A stretch of 64,000 nt of DNA from CAWKDC01 sp044445605 (GCA_044445605.1 JBIOEA010000010.1:1-64000), one strand, 5' to 3'. Counted from the stretch's first letter, positions 26,035 through 35,794 are shown. Numbers and translations: made by a program. The notes: a model not told the origin generated them from the letters alone.

Positions 26035-27198
26035 TTAAACAAACGCGCTCAACCCCGTGATCGCCCTTCCAATGATCAGGTGATGGATATTATCCGTCCC
26101 TTCATACGTAAATACTGACTCCAAGTTTGTCATATGACGTATCACCGGATACTCTAAGCTGATCCCATTGGCCCCTAGCAAATTCCGCGCCATACGCGCT
26201 ATCTTTAACGCCTCTCGACATGCGTTCATCTTCGCCATCGAGACCAGCGTATAATCCGCCAATCCTGCGTCCATCAACCGCCCTAAATGTAAATGGAATG
26301 TCTGCGCTTTCACAATCTCCGTCAGCATGTCCACCAGATCCTTCTGCACCAGCTGGAACCCCGCCACCGCCTTACCAAATTGCTGCCGTTCCTTCGTGTA
26401 TGACAACGCGGCATCAAAGCATGCCATCGCCGCCCCCATCGCGCCCCAAGCAATCCCATAACGCGCTTGCGTCAGGCATTTCAACGGCGATGCCAACCCC
26501 TTTTCAGATCCAGGTAAATAATGTGAATCCGGGACAAAACAATCCTTGAAGACCAGCTCGCCCGTCAATGATGCGCGCAACGATAATTTGTGCTTGATTT
26601 CCAGCCGCTCAAACCCCTCAAACGCCTTCTCGACAATGAAACCACGAATACCTTCGTCCGTCTTTGCAAAGACTATCGCCAAATCCGCAATTGGCGCATT
26701 CGTGATCCACATTTTGCTGCCGTTTAAAACGTATCCGCCCGACACCTTCTTCGCGAACGTCCGCATGCTGCTCGGATCAGACCCCGCATCCGGTTCAGTC
26801 AACCCAAAACAGCCTATCAATTTGCCCTGGCCCATCAAAGGTAGGAATTTCTTCTTCTGCGCTTCATTTCCCATTTCTAAAATCGGGTACATGCATAATG
26901 AATTCTGGACTGATGCAAAACTGCGCAAGGCACTGTCGCCGCGCTCGAGCTCCTGGCAGGCTAGCCCATAGGCCACGTAGTTGGCTGCGCTGCCACCGTA
27001 CTCCTCGGGCAAGGTCAGCCCGAAAAGACCCAACGCGGCCATCTCGCCCGTCAATGAACGGGGGTAATGCGCATCCTCAAACGCCTGCGCGAACATCGGC
27101 GTCACGCCAGTGACAAACTGACGGACCGAATCCCGAACCATCCGCTCTTCCGAAGAAAGCAAACCATCTAATCTTGCAAAGTCGTCCATAGGCTGCAT
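26035..27198 (-). CDS. Acyl-CoA dehydrogenase, glutaryl-CoA dehydrogenase-like
   Basis: An FAD-dependent acyl-CoA dehydrogenase. The ATG at 27198 (GGGGAAG 6 nt upstream) gives 387 residues. Family signatures include CFGLTEPDAGSDPSS, MWITNAP, and near the end VFTYEGTDNIHHLIIGRAITG; the latter, including the catalytic Glu, is closest to glutaryl-CoA dehydrogenase (Lys/Trp breakdown, decarboxylating). No other genes of that pathway are nearby, so another short-chain substrate is possible. It is divergent from fpr. Confidence 0.9.
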   Translation of the reverse strand: MQPMDDFARLDGLLSSEERMVRDSVRQFVTGVTPMFAQAFEDAHYPRSLTGEMAALGLFGLTLPEEYGGSAANYVAYGLACQELERGDSALRSFASVQNSLCMYPILEMGNEAQKKKFLPLMGQGKLIGCFGLTEPDAGSDPSSMRTFAKKVSGGYVLNGSKMWITNAPIADLAIVFAKTDEGIRGFIVEKAFEGFERLEIKHKLSLRASLTGELVFKDCFVPDSHYLPGSEKGLASPLKCLTQARYGIAWGAMGAAMACFDAALSYTKERQQFGKAVAGFQLVQKDLVDMLTEIVKAQTFHLHLGRLMDAGLADYTLVSMAKMNACREALKIARMARNLLGANGISLEYPVIRHMTNLESVFTYEGTDNIHHLIIGRAITGLSAFV

Positions 27199-27262
27199 AC
27201 GTATCTTCCCCTGAATTGTATTAAAGCCTATAATATCGCAAACACTGCTTGGGTAGGTCATT

Positions 27263-27988
27263 ATGTCACGTGAAAAATTCAGTCTCATCCTAAAATCTCA
27301 TCGGGAAATTGCCCCTCAAGTCCGGCATTTCGTCTTTGAACGCGCTGATGGCCAAGCCTTCGACTTTGTCCCCGGGCAATTCATCAACCTGTTCTTCGAA
27401 TTTGAAGGCGCCATGGTCCAACGCAGTTATTCTCTCGCGAATACGCCTGGCGAAAAAACGCTCGAATTAGCGATGTCATACATCACCAGCGGTAAAGCCT
27501 CCCAGTACTTTTTCAATATGAACGCAGGCGATACCATTGAAGCCAACGGGCCTTTCGGCCGCCTCACCTTACGTGAAGAAACACCCAAACGTTACATCCT
27601 CGTTGCAACGGGTACGGGTGTCACACCTTACTTATCCATGCGCAATGAATTGATGCGTCGCATGGAAACGCATGACACGGATGTTATCGTGCTGCTGGGT
27701 TCACGCACACCCACTGAATTACTCTACCGTGATGCATTTCTGGAATTTGCAGAGAAGGCACCGCGTTTTCAATTTATCGGTTGCTGTTCACGCACTGAAC
27801 CTGATCAACTGTACTTGCGCGCAGGTTATGTGCAAGATCAATTTGAAGTATTGAACTTACACCCTGAGTCCGACATGGTATTTTTGTGCGGCAATCCCAA
27901 TATGATCGATGCTGCCTATGCTAAGCTGACGAGTATGGGTTTCACGGCAGCCAATGTGCGTCGTGAGAAATACGTTTCCTCCAACTAA
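27263..27988 (+). CDS. fpr: Ferredoxin/flavodoxin--NADP+ reductase
   Basis: FAD enzyme that moves electrons between NADPH and ferredoxin or flavodoxin. The 241 residues contain the FAD motif RSYSLAN, the NADP pyrophosphate motif ATGTGVTPYLSMRNE, and FLCGNPNMIDAAY. It precedes pyrC by 12 bp on the same strand. Confidence 0.92.
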   Translation: MSREKFSLILKSHREIAPQVRHFVFERADGQAFDFVPGQFINLFFEFEGAMVQRSYSLANTPGEKTLELAMSYITSGKASQYFFNMNAGDTIEANGPFGRLTLREETPKRYILVATGTGVTPYLSMRNELMRRMETHDTDVIVLLGSRTPTELLYRDAFLEFAEKAPRFQFIGCCSRTEPDQLYLRAGYVQDQFEVLNLHPESDMVFLCGNPNMIDAAYAKLTSMGFTAANVRREKYVSSN

Positions 27989-28000
27989 GGAGATTCTCAC

Positions 28001-29032
28001 ATGACTACGCTTACCATCACGGCTCCCGATGACATGCATGTTCATTTCCGCGATGATGACGCGTTAGCGATCACGGTCCCCGCTACTGCACGCACCTTTG
28101 CGCGTGCCATCGTGATGCCAAATTTACGCCCTGCTGTGACTACCGTCAAACAAGCCCTCGCGTATCGGGATCGCATTTTGAGGCATGTTCCTACGAAATC
28201 AAATTTTACCCCGCTCATGACGCTGTACATGAACCCATCACTGACTGTCGAAGACATCAAAAATACGATGGGTGCAGGTATTATAGGTGTAAAACTCTAT
28301 CCGCAAGGTGCCACTACGCATGCCGAACAAGGTGTAGCGAATTTATCCGAGATTTACCCCGTTTTAGATGCAATGCAAAAAATTGGACTACCACTGTTGA
28401 TTCACGGTGAAGCCGTTGGACATGATATTGATATTTTTGACCGCGAACGCTTTTTCATTGAAAATACGCTCATGCCATTGCGCCAACAATTCCCTGCATT
28501 GAAAATAGTTCTGGAGCATATCACCACACAAGATGCCGTCGATTTTGTCAAAAGCGTTCGCGATGGCTTGGCCGCAACCATCACACCGCATCATCTCAAA
28601 TACAACCGCAATGCGATGCTTGAAGGCGGTATCAAACCACATTTGTATTGCATGCCTATTTTAAAACGTGAACATCATCGAGAAGCGCTCGTTGCTGCGG
28701 CAACCAGCGGCGACCCAAGATTCTTCCTGGGAACCGATAGCGCACCTCATGCACGCCTTACAAAAGAAACTACCTGCGGATGTGCCGGCGTGTTTTCTGC
28801 CCCGCAAGCGATGGCTTGGTATGCGAGTATCTTTGAAACTGCAGGTGCATTGGATAAATTAGAAGGATTTGCCAGCCACTTCGGCGCGGATTTCTATGGG
28901 TTGCCTCGTAATCAGGGTACCTTGACGTTAACGAAAAAAATGCAAACCATTCCCGCTTCAATGACGTGGATCAAGGGCGATACGCTTGTTCCTATGGGAG
29001 CGGGGGAAGATATTGGATGGGTGGCGTTGTAG
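28001..29032 (+). CDS. pyrC: Dihydroorotase PyrC
   Basis: Zinc enzyme that closes the dihydroorotate ring in pyrimidine synthesis. The 343 residues are the length of class II enzymes. Metal ligands are in DDMHVHFRDDD and HITTQDA; the carboxylated Lys is in GVKLYPQGATT; LGTDSAPHA carries the catalytic Asp. AAGGAG lies 8 nt upstream of the ATG. Confidence 0.97.
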   Translation: MTTLTITAPDDMHVHFRDDDALAITVPATARTFARAIVMPNLRPAVTTVKQALAYRDRILRHVPTKSNFTPLMTLYMNPSLTVEDIKNTMGAGIIGVKLYPQGATTHAEQGVANLSEIYPVLDAMQKIGLPLLIHGEAVGHDIDIFDRERFFIENTLMPLRQQFPALKIVLEHITTQDAVDFVKSVRDGLAATITPHHLKYNRNAMLEGGIKPHLYCMPILKREHHREALVAAATSGDPRFFLGTDSAPHARLTKETTCGCAGVFSAPQAMAWYASIFETAGALDKLEGFASHFGADFYGLPRNQGTLTLTKKMQTIPASMTWIKGDTLVPMGAGEDIGWVAL

Positions 29033-29045
29033 AGAGAAAGATATA

Positions 29046-30311
29046 TCAGGACGCTTCCAACGTATCCACCAAGGTCGGCTCACCATATTCGCGTGGCTTA
29101 TTGATTCGATTCCTCAACATCCATAAACAAAATAACCCAGGGAACGATGTTATAAATGTCAACGTGAAATAGGAAATCCAACCGACGTGTTGCACCAAAT
29201 ATCCCGACACTGGCCCCAATAACTCACGCGGCAACGACGACAATGCTGAGAAAAACGCAAACTGAAACGCCGTAAAGCGAGAATCACATAAACTCATCAG
29301 TAACGATAAATACGCCGCCATCCCTAAGCCACCACAAAACTGCTCGACCATCAACGTGATGACCATCGCGTACATCTGATGCCCCATGTAAGCTAACCAC
29401 AAAAACATTAAATTCGAGAACGCTTGCGCAAATCCAAATAACAATAAAGCACGATACAACGACAGGCGTGTCATCAATATTCCACCCACAAACAGTCCAA
29501 CGACCGTCGCCGCTAAACCACCTACTTTATTGACCGTACCCACTTCAGTCAACGTGAATTGCAATTCGCGTAATAAAAACGGTGTCGTCATTTTTGCAAT
29601 AAATGCATCTCCGAACTTGTACAACACAACTAATGCAATAATCCAAATAGCTTTATCCCGCGTCAAAATATTTTTTATCGGATCTAAAAATAATGACTGC
29701 ACGCCTTTTAACCGCACCTCAGGATGCGGCGGCTCAGTAATAAATAACGTCGTGAAAACGCCCACCATCATTAAACCCGCCATCATCCGATAGACCATCG
29801 CCCAACCCACATGATCCGCTAAAATCAATGCGATCCCCGATGCGATCAGTAATGCTGCCCGGTACGCCGTCACGAACATCGCGACCCCAAGCCCGCGCTC
29901 CTGGGGTGATAACACCTCTGCCCGATAGGCATCAATCGCCACGTCTTGTGTGGCCGAAAAGATCGTCACGCATAACGCAAGTGCCGCTAAATATAAAGGA
30001 TTGAACGCTGGATCACCCAATGACATCGCTAATAAAAAACACACTAAGCCTATTTGCGTGATGAGCATCCATGTGCGCCGTAACCCAAATGAGGTGTACC
30101 CAAAACGATCTAAAAAAGGTGCCCATAAAAATTTTAACGTGTATGGCAAACCAACTAAAGATAATAATCCAATCTGAACATAACTGCGCCCAGACATCGT
30201 GAACCACGCTTCTAACGTGCTCGCCGATAATGCTAAGGGTAAACCCGAGGCAAACCCGAGGAACAACATCACCAGTAATTGTCGATCTAGGTATTTAGAA
30301 AATTTTGACAT
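29046..30311 (-). CDS. ampG: AmpG-like muropeptide MFS transporter
   Basis: Major facilitator protein of 421 residues with about 12 helices. AmpG features include the N-terminal LFLGFASGLPLALSASTLEAW, PYTLKFLWAPFLDRF, and SATQDVAIDAYRAEVL. AmpG imports anhydro-muropeptides for cell-wall recycling. The ATG at 30311 has GAGG 6 nt upstream; an earlier in-frame ATG is 4 codons away. Preceded by an R2 copy. Confidence 0.88.
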   Translation of the reverse strand: MSKFSKYLDRQLLVMLFLGFASGLPLALSASTLEAWFTMSGRSYVQIGLLSLVGLPYTLKFLWAPFLDRFGYTSFGLRRTWMLITQIGLVCFLLAMSLGDPAFNPLYLAALALCVTIFSATQDVAIDAYRAEVLSPQERGLGVAMFVTAYRAALLIASGIALILADHVGWAMVYRMMAGLMMVGVFTTLFITEPPHPEVRLKGVQSLFLDPIKNILTRDKAIWIIALVVLYKFGDAFIAKMTTPFLLRELQFTLTEVGTVNKVGGLAATVVGLFVGGILMTRLSLYRALLLFGFAQAFSNLMFLWLAYMGHQMYAMVITLMVEQFCGGLGMAAYLSLLMSLCDSRFTAFQFAFFSALSSLPRELLGPVSGYLVQHVGWISYFTLTFITSFPGLFCLWMLRNRINKPREYGEPTLVDTLEAS

Positions 30312-30326
30312 TGTTTTCCTCATTAT

Positions 30327-30380
30327 TAAAAAATCCCCCGCCTCGAAATACTCGGCTGCCCCCTTTACAAAGGGGGCGCT
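30327..30380. repeat. R2 repeat copy
   Basis: AAAAAATCCCCCGCCTCGAAAT then ACTCGGCTGCC and the hairpin CCCCCTTTACAAAGGGGG. It lies between sdaA and the ampG-like gene, in the leader of the latter, and could act as a weak terminator. Confidence 0.9.
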
Positions 30381-30436
30381 AGAGTATTAGGTATACTCGG
30401 CTTCTCCTTTCCCAATAGTGGCGAATGACTAGGTTG

Positions 30437-31807
30437 CTAACACGCCGGCTGGCTTACCGCCAAACCACCCAATGACGTTTCTTTGAAATGCGTCGACATC
30501 GATAAGCCCGTTTCGTACATCGCACGAATCACCCAATCTAATGATACAAAATGTTCGCCATCACCTAATAAGGCTAGACGTGCCCCATTCACCGCTTGAA
30601 CCGCGCCCATGGCGTTGCGTTCAATACACGGAATTTGCACTAACCCAGCAATAGGATCACACGTCAACCCTAAATGATGCTCCATCCCCATTTCCGCAGC
30701 CGATTCAACCTGGTTAATCGTTCCACCCATGATAGCCGCCAATCCAGCCGCAGCCATCGAACACGCAACGCCCACTTCCCCTTGGCAACCCATTTCTGCC
30801 GCCGAAATCGAAGCGTTCTTTTTGTAAAGAATCCCAATCGCAGCACACGTTAATAAGTAATCAATGATAGCGTCGTCATTTTGTGGAGGGTAAAACATTA
30901 AATAATATTTCATCACACAAGGAATGATCCCCGCAGCACCGTTCGTCGGCGCCGTCACTATCCGTTTGCCCGCCGCGTTCTCTTCGTTCACCGCAATCGC
31001 AAATAAACTTAACCAATCCATTTCTTTGACTTCGCCTTTGGCTTGGCGTTCGATTAACTGCGTATAAAGACCAGGCGCCCTCAAACGCACCTTTAATCCC
31101 CCAGGCAAAATCCCCGCAGGACGACGAATGCCTCGCTCAATGCTTTCATCCATCACGCGCCAAATGTTTAGAATTTTTTGGCGCACCGTCGCCGCATCTT
31201 CCCACGCCGTTTCGTTCGCCATCATCAATTGGGCTATCGTGATTTTATGTTGCTCGCATAACAATAGTAATTGCTTCGCCGACTGAAATGGGTATGGGCA
31301 ATCACGTGACGGGCCCGCATTAACCCCCGATAACGTCTCATCCGTCACCACGAAACCACCCCCAATCGAATATTGGGTGCTTTCGCTAAGCACGTTGCCA
31401 TCGGCATCAAATGCCGTAAAACGCATCCCGTTACTGTGGTATGGCAATACGTCTTGCATGTGCCAAACCAAATCCCGCATCACATCAAACCGAATCTTCT
31501 TTTTGCCGTATAAATTTAACGAGGACTCTGTCCCAATGACATGAAAACGTAACGTCACCGTTTCAGGATCAATCGACTCAGGGAGATCACCCTCTAACCC
31601 CAACACGACCGCTAAATTGGTGCCGTGTCCGTGCCCCGTCAATGCCAATGAACCAAATAATTGAATCGTCACGCGAGCCACTTTGTCAAAATCAGCACGC
31701 TCCGATAACGCTTTCGCAAATGCACACGCAGCTCGCATCGGCCCCACCGTGTGTGAGCTCGATGGGCCAATTCCAATCGAAAATAATTCGAAAATGCTGA
31801 TCATCAT
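30437..31807 (-). CDS. sdaA: L-serine dehydratase (ammonia-lyase)
   Basis: Iron-sulfur L-serine deaminase producing pyruvate and ammonia. The 456 residues are the length of the single-chain enzyme. The N-terminus SIGIGPSSSHTVGPMRAA is the signature. Cluster cysteines are in GCQGEVGVACSMAAAG and CDPIAGLVQIPC. Serine use as a carbon source is common in Legionellales. Confidence 0.96.
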   Translation of the reverse strand: MMISIFELFSIGIGPSSSHTVGPMRAACAFAKALSERADFDKVARVTIQLFGSLALTGHGHGTNLAVVLGLEGDLPESIDPETVTLRFHVIGTESSLNLYGKKKIRFDVMRDLVWHMQDVLPYHSNGMRFTAFDADGNVLSESTQYSIGGGFVVTDETLSGVNAGPSRDCPYPFQSAKQLLLLCEQHKITIAQLMMANETAWEDAATVRQKILNIWRVMDESIERGIRRPAGILPGGLKVRLRAPGLYTQLIERQAKGEVKEMDWLSLFAIAVNEENAAGKRIVTAPTNGAAGIIPCVMKYYLMFYPPQNDDAIIDYLLTCAAIGILYKKNASISAAEMGCQGEVGVACSMAAAGLAAIMGGTINQVESAAEMGMEHHLGLTCDPIAGLVQIPCIERNAMGAVQAVNGARLALLGDGEHFVSLDWVIRAMYETGLSMSTHFKETSLGGLAVSQPAC

Positions 31808-31831
31808 AATTCATTCCCTGTCCCGCCCCGA

Positions 31832-32998
31832 TTAATCGCGACGTAAATTTTCACTGAACCCCAATGGCGTTGGATACCGCATCACAACCCAATACGAAGA
31901 TACAACAAATGTAACCAACGTGCTAGCCTGGATTAAAAAATATGCCGTTTCCCCTATCACCTTGCCATTAAAAGCTATGTAGGCTACTAATAACGAGAAT
32001 TCGGAAATCTGCCCCAGTCGCACACCTATTTCCCATGTCCGATGCGGCATGCTCGCAGTACTTTTGAGCAGTTTCGAAAATACGTAAGGCTTCATCAATA
32101 ACATGAGTCCTGCAAGCAACAATGCAGGCCAAATCACTTCCCCTAATCGATCTAAATTCAACGCCGCGCCTAATGCAAAAAAGAACATCACCAAGAAAAA
32201 ATCTCGCAAAGGCTTTAAACTCTCTGCAATGAATAATGAAATCGGACTCACTGCAATAACAACGCCTGCCATAAATGCGCCAATTTCATACGATAGTCCT
32301 ATTTTTTGTGCGATCACTGCCACACCCAACGACCATCCAATCGCTAACAAAAATATGTATTCTTGAATCCGATCAAATCGACGGAATAACGCTGACAAAA
32401 CATAGCGCTCAAATAAGACACAAAATAATAAAAGCCCCGGGACCCCCAAACCTAAGGTCATTAGCTTTTGGGCGACACTTGCTTCACCTACATAACCTTC
32501 AATCACAATCATCGCGGTAATAGCAATGATGTCCTGTAATAGCAAAACGCTGATCATCACTTCACCCATCCGCTGGTGATGCAACACTGTCGTTGGTAAT
32601 AATTTTAGCCCTATGATGGTCGAGGAAAACATCATCGTTGTCCCAATCACCGCCGATTCTATCCATGTAAAATGAAATACACGCGCCAAACCAAAACCAA
32701 CTATGCCAAATAAAAAACAGCTGATAAGCGTCACTTGTATTGAGTTTTTGAGTAAATGTATCAGACTTTTCGGGTCCAGGCTAAGCCCAAGTAAAAATAA
32801 TAAGAACACGATCCCAACATCTGATAAGTGCATGATAAGCTTTGGATCCGTGATCCATCCTAGTCCCCAGGGACCGATAATAACACCCATTAAAATATAG
32901 GCAACCAGCAAGGATTGGCGCGTCGCTAGCGCTATCGTCGCCATGACCGAGGCACCCGTGAATATCAGGAACATGTAATAGATGAGTGATTGGTCCAT
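31832..32998 (-). CDS. CPA2-type cation:proton antiporter (KefB-like membrane domain)
   Basis: A 388-residue monovalent cation/proton antiporter with about 11-12 helices. Typical motifs are QSLLVAYILMGVIIGPWGLG, GIVFLLFLLGLSLDP (family Asp) and YEIGAFMAGVVIA. No C-terminal RCK/TrkA-N nucleotide domain is present, so it is a membrane-only form, and Na+ or K+ specificity cannot be told. The ATG at 32998 has AAGGGA upstream. Confidence 0.88.
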   Translation of the reverse strand: MDQSLIYYMFLIFTGASVMATIALATRQSLLVAYILMGVIIGPWGLGWITDPKLIMHLSDVGIVFLLFLLGLSLDPKSLIHLLKNSIQVTLISCFLFGIVGFGLARVFHFTWIESAVIGTTMMFSSTIIGLKLLPTTVLHHQRMGEVMISVLLLQDIIAITAMIVIEGYVGEASVAQKLMTLGLGVPGLLLFCVLFERYVLSALFRRFDRIQEYIFLLAIGWSLGVAVIAQKIGLSYEIGAFMAGVVIAVSPISLFIAESLKPLRDFFLVMFFFALGAALNLDRLGEVIWPALLLAGLMLLMKPYVFSKLLKSTASMPHRTWEIGVRLGQISEFSLLVAYIAFNGKVIGETAYFLIQASTLVTFVVSSYWVVMRYPTPLGFSENLRRD

Positions 32999-33075
32999 AA
33001 AAATCCCTTTCAATAACCTCTTGAAAGAATAGCACATGGAACGTATTGAATAATGAGATAAGCATCAAAACTAGC

Positions 33076-33104
33076 TTGACTTGATCCTTTAAACCCCCTA
33101 AAAT
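33076..33104 (+). promoter_or_regulatory. Sigma-70-type promoter for the NMNAT-like gene
   Basis: TTGACT at 33076-33081 and TAAAAT at 33099-33104, with a 17-bp spacer, 33 bp before the ATG at 33138. Confidence 0.6.
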
Positions 33105-33137
33105 TAATACACCTGTCGTTGCACCTTGAGGACAATA

Positions 33138-34076
33138 ATGCCATACGGCAATCATGATATCGCCTTCACCTTAGGCAGGACGCAACCACCTCATCAAGCA
33201 CATTTCAACATGCTGATTTCAGCATTGATCAGCCTCAAAGAACATGGCAAACTCATTCAGTTCATCGGCTCGAGCAACATACCGCTTAAATTTGCAAAAC
33301 ATGAAAAAAATATCCTGAGTTTTGAAGAGCGCGAAAACATGATCACGAATGGCTTGATCGCTGAGCTTCATGAGCGCTATGAGCAAGACCCCATGAGCAT
33401 TCCTCCCAAATTTTCTGCCCGTATTCAACAAGGGATGCCGGTGCTCGAACCCGAGGAGTTTGTCTGCATTCCACTCCCCGATTTCAGCGACCCTCATCGA
33501 CGCTTGTCGGAAAAAGAAGAAAAAATCAGAGAGGATGCCATCGCTCAGGTTAGCCAAGCCGGTATCCCTCAGCATGAAAGGTTTTCAAAAATCATGCATC
33601 AAATGATGAATCAAAACCCTTTCATGAAACATATCACTATTCCCCCATACAGTCCCTCGTATTTAGGTTGGGCCATTAATTTGCGCAATGTTCTTGACGA
33701 CATCGTTGAAAAATACCGCAATGAGTTTCATGTGGCTCGCCCTTCAGTAACTTACCACTGCTGTGGCAAAGATATGGGAACACTCCAATATATTTTGCTG
33801 ATCGCAACCGTCATTGAGTTTTTTGAGCATCAATATGATTTTAAGATCGCCCCCATGCCCACTGAAATGCTCAATGCGAATATTTCTGTCAATGCAACGG
33901 ATATTCGCGACGCGTATGTCGATGTTTTGTCCGAATATACGACTGAAAAAATTCAACACTTTATCGAACATCCCGATGCCCTGGCTCAGAAATACCCTGT
34001 GCTGGGCCATATGAGACCTCAGGCGCGCGTCGCGATGTTGAAAGCAATGGTGAGATTGAAGGATAAAAAATCATAG
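33138..34076 (+). CDS. NMN adenylyltransferase-like nucleotidyltransferase
   Basis: A 312-residue protein. The N-terminus carries a class I nucleotidyltransferase motif LGRTQPPHQAHF (12-23); the family's HxGH is HQAH here. GSSNIP and FEERENMI (about 44-68) match the GSAxxP and FEERxxMI blocks of NadM/NadR-type enzymes, and ISVNATDIRDAY (249-260) matches the C-terminal ISxTxIR motif. A long insertion (about 80-220) is unlike known NadM. It may make NAD or act on another nucleotide. The ATG at 33138 has GAGGA upstream. Confidence 0.7.
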   Translation: MPYGNHDIAFTLGRTQPPHQAHFNMLISALISLKEHGKLIQFIGSSNIPLKFAKHEKNILSFEERENMITNGLIAELHERYEQDPMSIPPKFSARIQQGMPVLEPEEFVCIPLPDFSDPHRRLSEKEEKIREDAIAQVSQAGIPQHERFSKIMHQMMNQNPFMKHITIPPYSPSYLGWAINLRNVLDDIVEKYRNEFHVARPSVTYHCCGKDMGTLQYILLIATVIEFFEHQYDFKIAPMPTEMLNANISVNATDIRDAYVDVLSEYTTEKIQHFIEHPDALAQKYPVLGHMRPQARVAMLKAMVRLKDKKS

Positions 34077-34130
34077 TAACCGTTCACCGTTCTGCACGTT
34101 AAAGGCTGCGACACGATTACCGTCTTATTC

Positions 34131-34217
34131 TTTCGCCCATCCGAGGCGGGGGTTTGGGGTCTTTGCCCACTTCTAAAGGGGGCGGCCGAGTATTTCGAGG
34201 CGGGGGTTTTTCTTCGC
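34131..34217. repeat. R2 copies with R1 half, degenerate
   Basis: TTTCGCCCATCCGAGGCGGGG repeats (in reverse complement) the R1-R2 junction seen upstream of trpS. It is followed by CTTCTAAAGGGGGCGGCCGA, TATTTCGAGGCGGGGG, a second inverted R2 half. The locus looks like two rearranged copies side by side. Confidence 0.8.
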
Positions 34218-34427
34218 GATCGTAAGGTGATTATTCGTCACCTTCGCTATATAACCGCTCGGGGTCCCGGCATCTACGCGCGAGCCCAACTCCAATCCCA
34301 GCTACCTAATGGCATCGATAAGAATGACCCCGGCATTGGCAGACAGACACGAGCGTTAAATAGAGTGCAGCGCAGAACAATCACCAACCGCAGAGGAATT
34401 CAGATTGATACGCTGCGTAAGCAATGA

Positions 34428-34507
34428 AAAATCCCCCGACACAAGAACCGTCTCGCAAGCTCAACGATTCCTGTGTCTGCCCCCTTTACAAAGTGGGCGA
34501 AGAGCTC
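34428..34507. repeat. R2 variant with inserted palindrome
   Basis: AAAAATCCCCCG starts as R2 and CTGCCCCCTTTACAAAGTGGG ends as R2, but the centre is replaced by a different inverted repeat with arms GACACAAGAA and TTCCTGTGTC (34438-34479). Confidence 0.7.
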
Positions 34508-34543
34508 TTCGTTAGCTGATCGAAGGGTAAACGATTACAAAAA

Positions 34544-34879
34544 TTAATACGCTGTACCGTCATCACCATCAGATGCCATGTTGGCTACTTCCGTATAATA
34601 AGAAGCTTTTGGATTTTGTGCCGCATGCATCGCATTCGGTGTCACAGATGGATCCGAAGGATTTCCTGGCTGCGGACGATACCAACGGCCGTACATCACA
34701 GGTCCTGGTTGCTGACCTGGTGGGTGATAATTGCCCATGTCATCGGTATAACCCGCACCCACATAAGGCGATTGCGCCTGCGCAGGTTGGTAATAACCAG
34801 GTAATGCATAAGGGCCACTTTGCGACCCCATACATGCCGTCAGTAAACATACTGATGCGATTGCACAATACCTATACAT
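34544..34879 (-). CDS. Unknown small lipoprotein
   Basis: A 111-residue protein with lipobox LLTAC (acylated Cys16). The mature part is rich in Tyr, Pro, Gln and Gly (for example GYYQPAQAQSPYVGAGY) and probably disordered. No family recognised. It lies 20 bp downstream of mlaA, perhaps in the same unit. Confidence 0.75.
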   Translation of the reverse strand: MYRYCAIASVCLLTACMGSQSGPYALPGYYQPAQAQSPYVGAGYTDDMGNYHPPGQQPGPVMYGRWYRPQPGNPSDPSVTPNAMHAAQNPKASYYTEVANMASDGDDGTAY

Positions 34880-34899
34880 AATAGCCGCTCCTCAACCCG

Positions 34900-35703
34900 C
34901 TAGGGTTGTGTGCGCCAATCATCCCATGTCTGGCCTTCGTTCCAATCCGTGGTGTTACCTTCTTCACTCAAATTTTTAATCTGCGCTCTACGACGTTGAA
35001 GGTATACATCTCTCATGAATGTATACGGATCCTGCGCCGCATAATTGAAGTAATATTCATCGTCCAACAAGTTAGCACGAATATTCAACAAATCAATCAC
35101 AAATACAGCATATCCAATATCATCAGGAATGTAAGGATATGGGCTTAATAAGAAATCCCCTACCAATCCAATTCCATCTCGCATCGTGCTCGGTCCAAAT
35201 ACCGGTATCACAATATAGGGCGACTCTTTAATGCCCCAATGCGCTAATGTTAATCCAAAATCTGCGCGCTGCTTCTCTAAACCCGCTTTCGACGCAATAT
35301 CATAAAATCCTAGTCCGCCGGCGGTTGAGTTCATCACAAACCGCATCGACACGCGTACTGCATCATGTATCTCTAATTGCAGTACCTTGTTCGCTGCCAC
35401 TGTAATATCATCAATGTTAGCGAAAAAATTCGTTATCCCTAGCCGCACAACCTTCGGTAATATCATCCGATATCCGACCGCTGCTGGCTTCACTAATACC
35501 ATATCTAACCCACGATTAAACGCAAATATGGGCCTATTCACTACCTCAAAAGGATCATCAGGACTCTTTTCTGCCGTTCGCTGACTCGCACAAGCAAACA
35601 GAAATGGCATCAAAAGCGTCAAAATCATGACACGACTGCACTGCAACATCTTTGCCATCATGGCATTGTTAGCGTTTCCCACGTGATTACCCTTCTCTTC
35701 CAT
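34900..35703 (-). CDS. mlaA: MlaA (VacJ) outer-membrane lipoprotein
   Basis: Outer-membrane component of the Mla system, which removes misplaced phospholipids from the outer leaflet. The 267 residues show the lipobox LFACAS and the MlaA core DPFEVVNRPIFAFNRGLD, PYIVIPVFGPSTMRDGIG, and YFNYAAQDPYTFMRDVYL. The start is uncertain: ATG at 35703 has a weak ribosome site, whereas a GTG at 35682 has AAGGG 7 nt upstream. No other mla genes are nearby. Confidence 0.93.
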   Translation of the reverse strand: MEEKGNHVGNANNAMMAKMLQCSRVMILTLLMPFLFACASQRTAEKSPDDPFEVVNRPIFAFNRGLDMVLVKPAAVGYRMILPKVVRLGITNFFANIDDITVAANKVLQLEIHDAVRVSMRFVMNSTAGGLGFYDIASKAGLEKQRADFGLTLAHWGIKESPYIVIPVFGPSTMRDGIGLVGDFLLSPYPYIPDDIGYAVFVIDLLNIRANLLDDEYYFNYAAQDPYTFMRDVYLQRRRAQIKNLSEEGNTTDWNEGQTWDDWRTQP

Positions 35704-35794
35704 TTAAATATCTTTTCGAGCTTCCCAGCGATTGAACTAAAAACAAGGGTTCCAAGTAAGGAGTCCGCCTGCCATAAGTCTAGCACAACCTTAA

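Larger units (their letters stand above)
34077..34543. other. Gene-free stretch with degenerate repeats
   Basis: This 467-bp stretch between the NMNAT-like gene and a lipoprotein gene holds no convincing gene. It contains R1/R2 remnants near 34131-34217 and 34428-34507, and a hairpin with arms AAGGTGA and TCACCTT (34224-34244). A 66-codon frame at 34227-34427 has no Shine-Dalgarno and no recognisable features. I see no tRNA or other known RNA here. Confidence 0.7.

Noticed and set aside
34227..34427. 66-codon open frame in the gene-free stretch
   Set aside because: No ribosome site, no recognisable features, and surrounded by repeat fragments.
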